From NCBI RefSeq assembly GCF_035989245.1, contig NZ_JAYMFF010000007.1, positions 62,001 to 126,000 on the forward strand: DNA of 64,000 nt, in the 5' to 3' direction. Shown here in pieces: positions 61,081 to 64,000 of the stretch. Position numbers and translations under genes: made by a program. The stretch's first letter is position 1, and each line of letters starts with the position of its first letter. The notes beneath the pieces were generated by a model that had not been told where the DNA came from, made no database searches, and worked only from the letters and a program-made list of their open reading frames with translations. This stretch comes from Adlercreutzia wanghongyangiae (GTDB taxonomy: Bacteria; Actinomycetota; Coriobacteriia; Coriobacteriales; Eggerthellaceae).

Positions 61081-63165
61081 CTAGCTCTGCCTCTTGGCCA
61101 TATCCCTCAACCACCTTAAAGGCTTTGTGGCCACGCGTCCCAGACGGAAAGACAACGAACCACGCAGCGCCCCTACCTCTTCTCGCACTTGCGCAAGATC
61201 ATCACATGTCCGCCTCATACGTTCAGCGGGCTCCCGAACCTCAACCCCGAAAGCCCCAAAATCTTCGAGAAGTCCATATTGAGATCCACACTGATCCTCT
61301 GACAACGCAGCGTACACATTACGCGCATTTTGAAAAGCCTGAGCCACCAGAACGCCAAGATGGGCGCAAGTCTCCAAATCGATGGATTCAGGTAAAGTAA
61401 AAAGCTGGCGCGCCATGTCTTTGCCGCATGCAAAGTATCCGTAAGACTTCGCAAACGAAGGACTCGTAGTCATAATGGATCCGCTGCGTACGCGCCGCTT
61501 AAACAGGGGTCTCTTCAGGTGCGCAGCACGCTCGGCATGCAGACCAAGCGAAAACGTAAACGCATTGTCCTCGTGCATTATCCCTCGAATAAAACGCAGA
61601 CTGTTCGATTCGATCGTCTCGCGGCGAGTCATGTACATGCAGGCGGACACAATATAATCTCGATTCGCCTGGAACAGTGCCAGCAACTCCGCCCCCGATC
61701 GTACCTCGTCATACTGAGTACTCCGGGTGTAGCTCGTTATGAACCATGCGTGTTCTTTTTTTAGCTGGACGCTCTCAAAGAAAGACTCAGCATCGAAATA
61801 TAGAACGTCCAAATCCTGCGACTCCATACGCTCCGTCAGCTCCTCCAGAGCTGTCGGTACGAGCAAATCATCGGAATCCATGAAGTAGACGTATGTCCCA
61901 CAAGCGGCATCAAGCCCCGCATTGCGCGCACAAGAAAGCCCCTGATTTGGCTGACTGAGAACCTTAATCCGGCCATCCCCACTCGCCAGCGACACAACTT
62001 CCTCCAGGGAGCCATCCGTCGAGCCATCATTTACGCAAATGATTTCGAAATTGCCCATGGATTGCGCAATTAATGACTCTATCGTTTCCCGAATAAAGGG
62101 CATTGCGTTGTATACAGGCACGATGATCGACACCAAAGGCTTGTCCTGCGTCGCCCCAACCACCACCTGCGGAAGAACGGGATCGCCCGCAAGCCTCATA
62201 CGCTCGCGCTGCCGCATGGCCGCCACAATGAAAGCATGCAACTGCCAGCTATCGAAATACTGGTAATAGTCATCGGGATGACAGAGTACTTCGCCAAGCG
62301 CTTGCTCGTGGTCTGCAAGGTAATCGAGTATCTTCGCGCAGGCCACGCGATCACGCACTGTTTCGATATTGTATTTAATGACGGAAAGGGAGGTGTTGAC
62401 AAAACTCAGCTCCGCACGCTGAAAAACCTTGTGCTCGCAAAGCGCACACCTCCAAGCCTCGAGGGCCTCCAGGAAACACAGCGGCTCTTTTTGCCTAGTA
62501 TCTTGAATGCCGGTGTTCGTATTCACCCGATACCTGACATAGTCTCCCTCCACCGCCGTCACTCGATCGGCAAGCGCCATGGCCATGTACACAAAGAAAA
62601 GGTCATTGCTGTTGGGAAGACTCTGAAATCGCAAATTCTTCGACCGGACAAACGATGCCTTGAACAACTTCGACCATGGAGCCGGAGTGGTGATTCGAAA
62701 GAAGGTCTGCGGGACATCATCAAGATTAAACACCTCTTTACGCGGAAGCAGCTCCGGAAAGAGAAATTCGAAGCAATCACTCAGGAGGCCCGTAGCTTGG
62801 TCGTAGCGCCTTCCCCCAAAGAGCACAATGTCGGCATCGGTCTTTTGAGCCCGTGCGCAAACGGCCTCAAACATATCAAGCGAGAAGAAATCATCGGCAT
62901 CCAAAAAGAGCAGATAGTTACCAGAAGCCCTCTCAATCCCCATATTGCGAGCTTGAGCCGCACCTTGCGCAGACCGTGTCAGCACTTTTACACGAGGATC
63001 GCGCTCTTGATATTTTGCGAGTATGAGAGGAGTGGAGTCTGTTGAGCCATCGTCTACGCACAGCACCTCGAAATCGGCCCATGTTTGCGCAAGAATGCTC
63101 TCCAGACAATCTTCGAGGTACCTTTCTCCATTATGAACCGGAACAATAACCGACAACGTCGTCAC
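61081..63165 (-). CDS. Two-domain GT2 glycosyltransferase
   Basis: This 694-residue protein has two GT-A domains in tandem. Domain 1 (about 1-330) has LSVIVPVHNGERYL, CVDDGSTDST and FLDADDFFS. Domain 2 (about 340-650) has VSIIVPVYNAMPFI, CVNDGSTDGS and FMDSDDLLV. Both have intact nucleotide- and metal-binding motifs, so it may add two sugars or act processively. A C-terminal helical stretch of about 50 residues follows. GTG 63165 is preceded by AAGGAG at 6 bp. It appears to be the first gene of the long minus-strand operon, whose promoter should lie in 63166-63299. Confidence 0.88.
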   Translation of the reverse strand: MTTLSVIVPVHNGERYLEDCLESILAQTWADFEVLCVDDGSTDSTPLILAKYQERDPRVKVLTRSAQGAAQARNMGIERASGNYLLFLDADDFFSLDMFEAVCARAQKTDADIVLFGGRRYDQATGLLSDCFEFLFPELLPRKEVFNLDDVPQTFFRITTPAPWSKLFKASFVRSKNLRFQSLPNSNDLFFVYMAMALADRVTAVEGDYVRYRVNTNTGIQDTRQKEPLCFLEALEAWRCALCEHKVFQRAELSFVNTSLSVIKYNIETVRDRVACAKILDYLADHEQALGEVLCHPDDYYQYFDSWQLHAFIVAAMRQRERMRLAGDPVLPQVVVGATQDKPLVSIIVPVYNAMPFIRETIESLIAQSMGNFEIICVNDGSTDGSLEEVVSLASGDGRIKVLSQPNQGLSCARNAGLDAACGTYVYFMDSDDLLVPTALEELTERMESQDLDVLYFDAESFFESVQLKKEHAWFITSYTRSTQYDEVRSGAELLALFQANRDYIVSACMYMTRRETIESNSLRFIRGIMHEDNAFTFSLGLHAERAAHLKRPLFKRRVRSGSIMTTSPSFAKSYGYFACGKDMARQLFTLPESIDLETCAHLGVLVAQAFQNARNVYAALSEDQCGSQYGLLEDFGAFGVEVREPAERMRRTCDDLAQVREEVGALRGSLSFRLGRVATKPLRWLRDMAKRQS

Positions 63166-63299
63166 TAGGCTCTCCTTGCAACTCCATCACTCGCCTTTAT
63201 TCTCCACAATCGAGAGATATCGCCATTTTTGTAATATACTCTACCTTTGCGCCTGCGAGCGCATCAATTCCCCCTCACGGTCGAGTGAAAGGCTGCTCT

Positions 63300-64000
63300 G
63301 TGAGCGATGTACTGCCTTCGAGCTTAAAGAAAAACTGGTTCACCATTTCCTCCCTTGTCTCAAAGGACTTTAAGCTGAAGTACCGCCGTAGCGTCCTCGG
63401 CGTTCTTTGGTCGGTGCTCAACCCTCTTCTAATGATGTGCGTATTAACCGCCGTGTTCAGCGCTTTCTTTCGCTTTCAAATCGAGTATTATCCCTTTTAC
63501 CTTATTCTCGGCAACACTCTTTTCTCTCTCGCGATGGACAGCGCAACCTCAGCTATGACCTCAATCGTTGACTCATCTTCCTTGATCAAGAAGGTACGCA
63601 TCGATAAACTCATTTTTCCCATTGAAAAAGTGCTTTTTCAGCTTGTTAATTTCGCAATTTCGCTCATTGCCGTTGCTATCGTCATGATTTTCCTTCAAAT
63701 CCCCCCCACCTTCAATTTGCTTCTATTGCCGGTTCTTCTTTTTTACGTCACCATCTTTAGCTTAGGTCTTGGGCTTCTTCTCGCCTCTCTTGCTGTTTTT
63801 TTCCGTGACGTTATCCACATGTGGAGTGTTCTACGGCTTGCATGGATGTACGCCACCCCCCTCTTCTACCCCGTAGACATCCTGCCCGACTGGATGATGA
63901 CCGTTGAGCTGTTCAATCCTATGTTCCATTACGTGCAGTACTTCCGCGACATTGCTCTGTGGGGCATCACACCTGGCGTTTCCGATAATCTCATCTGCCT
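63300..64000 (+). CDS. ABC-2 type polysaccharide exporter permease (TagG/Wzm-like), truncated by the window
   Basis: The first 233 codons are present. The N terminus has KDFKLKYRRSVLGVLWSVL and NPLLMMCVLTAVFSAFF, the hallmark of TagG/Wzm permeases, followed by about five hydrophobic helices and the FRDVIHMWSVL and TPLFYPVDILPDW segments also typical of the family. With a partner ATPase it would export teichoic acid or O-polysaccharide. GTG 63300 is preceded by GAAAGG at 7 bp. A TATACT near 63236 may be the -10 box. The ATPase gene is expected just beyond the window. Confidence 0.9.
   Translation, partial: MSDVLPSSLKKNWFTISSLVSKDFKLKYRRSVLGVLWSVLNPLLMMCVLTAVFSAFFRFQIEYYPFYLILGNTLFSLAMDSATSAMTSIVDSSSLIKKVRIDKLIFPIEKVLFQLVNFAISLIAVAIVMIFLQIPPTFNLLLLPVLLFYVTIFSLGLGLLLASLAVFFRDVIHMWSVLRLAWMYATPLFYPVDILPDWMMTVELFNPMFHYVQYFRDIALWGITPGVSDNLIC

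Noticed and set aside
63176..63373. 65-codon plus-strand frame before and into the ABC permease gene
   Set aside because: It overlaps the permease gene in another frame. The permease frame from GTG 63300 has a ribosome site and clear family motifs.

Overview
The window (64 kb) comes from a high-GC Gram-positive bacterium. The closest fit is a strictly anaerobic actinobacterium of the Coriobacteriia (Eggerthellaceae-like). This is inferred from gene style: a flavin reductase-rubredoxin fusion typical of anaerobes, many GTG/TTG starts with strong Shine-Dalgarno sites, a dlt operon and choline-binding-type cell-wall proteins. No rRNA, tRNA, CRISPR array or prophage was seen. Almost the whole window makes, decorates or binds cell-surface polymers.

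Region 1 (1-2.6 kb) holds an Hpt phosphotransfer protein, a flavin reductase-rubredoxin and an acyltransferase. Region 2 (2.6-32.8 kb) is a phosphocholine region. A single protein fuses a winged helix, a LicC-like cytidylyltransferase and a LicA-like kinase, and is followed by a LicB-like choline permease. Two LicD phosphotransferases sit in one probable operon with TagD, a flippase, a GT2 enzyme and a DUF2304 protein. That operon appears to begin with a secreted metallo-beta-lactamase-fold protein resembling pneumococcal phosphorylcholine esterase Pce. Interspersed are eight secreted proteins with arrays of about 20-residue choline-binding repeats. Their other parts are a GH25 muramidase, an L,D-transpeptidase, the Pce-like esterase, an Ig-like domain, a subtilase, a CAP domain, a transglutaminase and a small Cys/His domain. 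Three GT2 enzymes, UDP-galactopyranose mutase and a large membrane protein lie between them.

Region 3 (32.9-37.5 kb) is a D-alanylation operon, dltA-B-C-D, followed by a tiny dltX-like gene. dltA carries an in-frame run of nine G; loss or gain of one G meets a stop codon almost at once, so D-alanylation could be phase variable. A run of ten G lies between the -35 and -10 boxes of one choline-binding protein gene, and a third run lies between dltX and the transglutaminase gene.

Region 4 (37.6-63.2 kb, minus strand) starts with a Sel1-repeat gene and an internally deleted IS256-family element with both terminal inverted repeats. It continues with a polysaccharide operon of about 18 genes read from 63.2 kb down to 39.3 kb. 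This contains a Wzz-like protein, a 4,6-dehydratase, a 4-aminotransferase and a phosphoglycosyl transferase (AATGal/bacillosamine-type initiation), a full wbpA-I-B-D-E set for UDP-2,3-diacetamido-mannuronic acid, several glycosyltransferases, a flippase, two Wzy-like polymerases, an AsnB-like amidotransferase and a GNAT acetyltransferase. The stretch from about 37.6 to 48.3 kb is visibly more AT-rich and looks like an exchangeable cassette. The window ends inside a TagG/Wzm-type ABC exporter permease on the plus strand.

Together the genes suggest a choline- and D-alanine-decorated teichoic-acid-like polymer, the enzymes that put phosphocholine on and perhaps take it off, and a set of wall enzymes anchored to it. 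At least two homopolymer tracts are placed where they could switch parts of the system.
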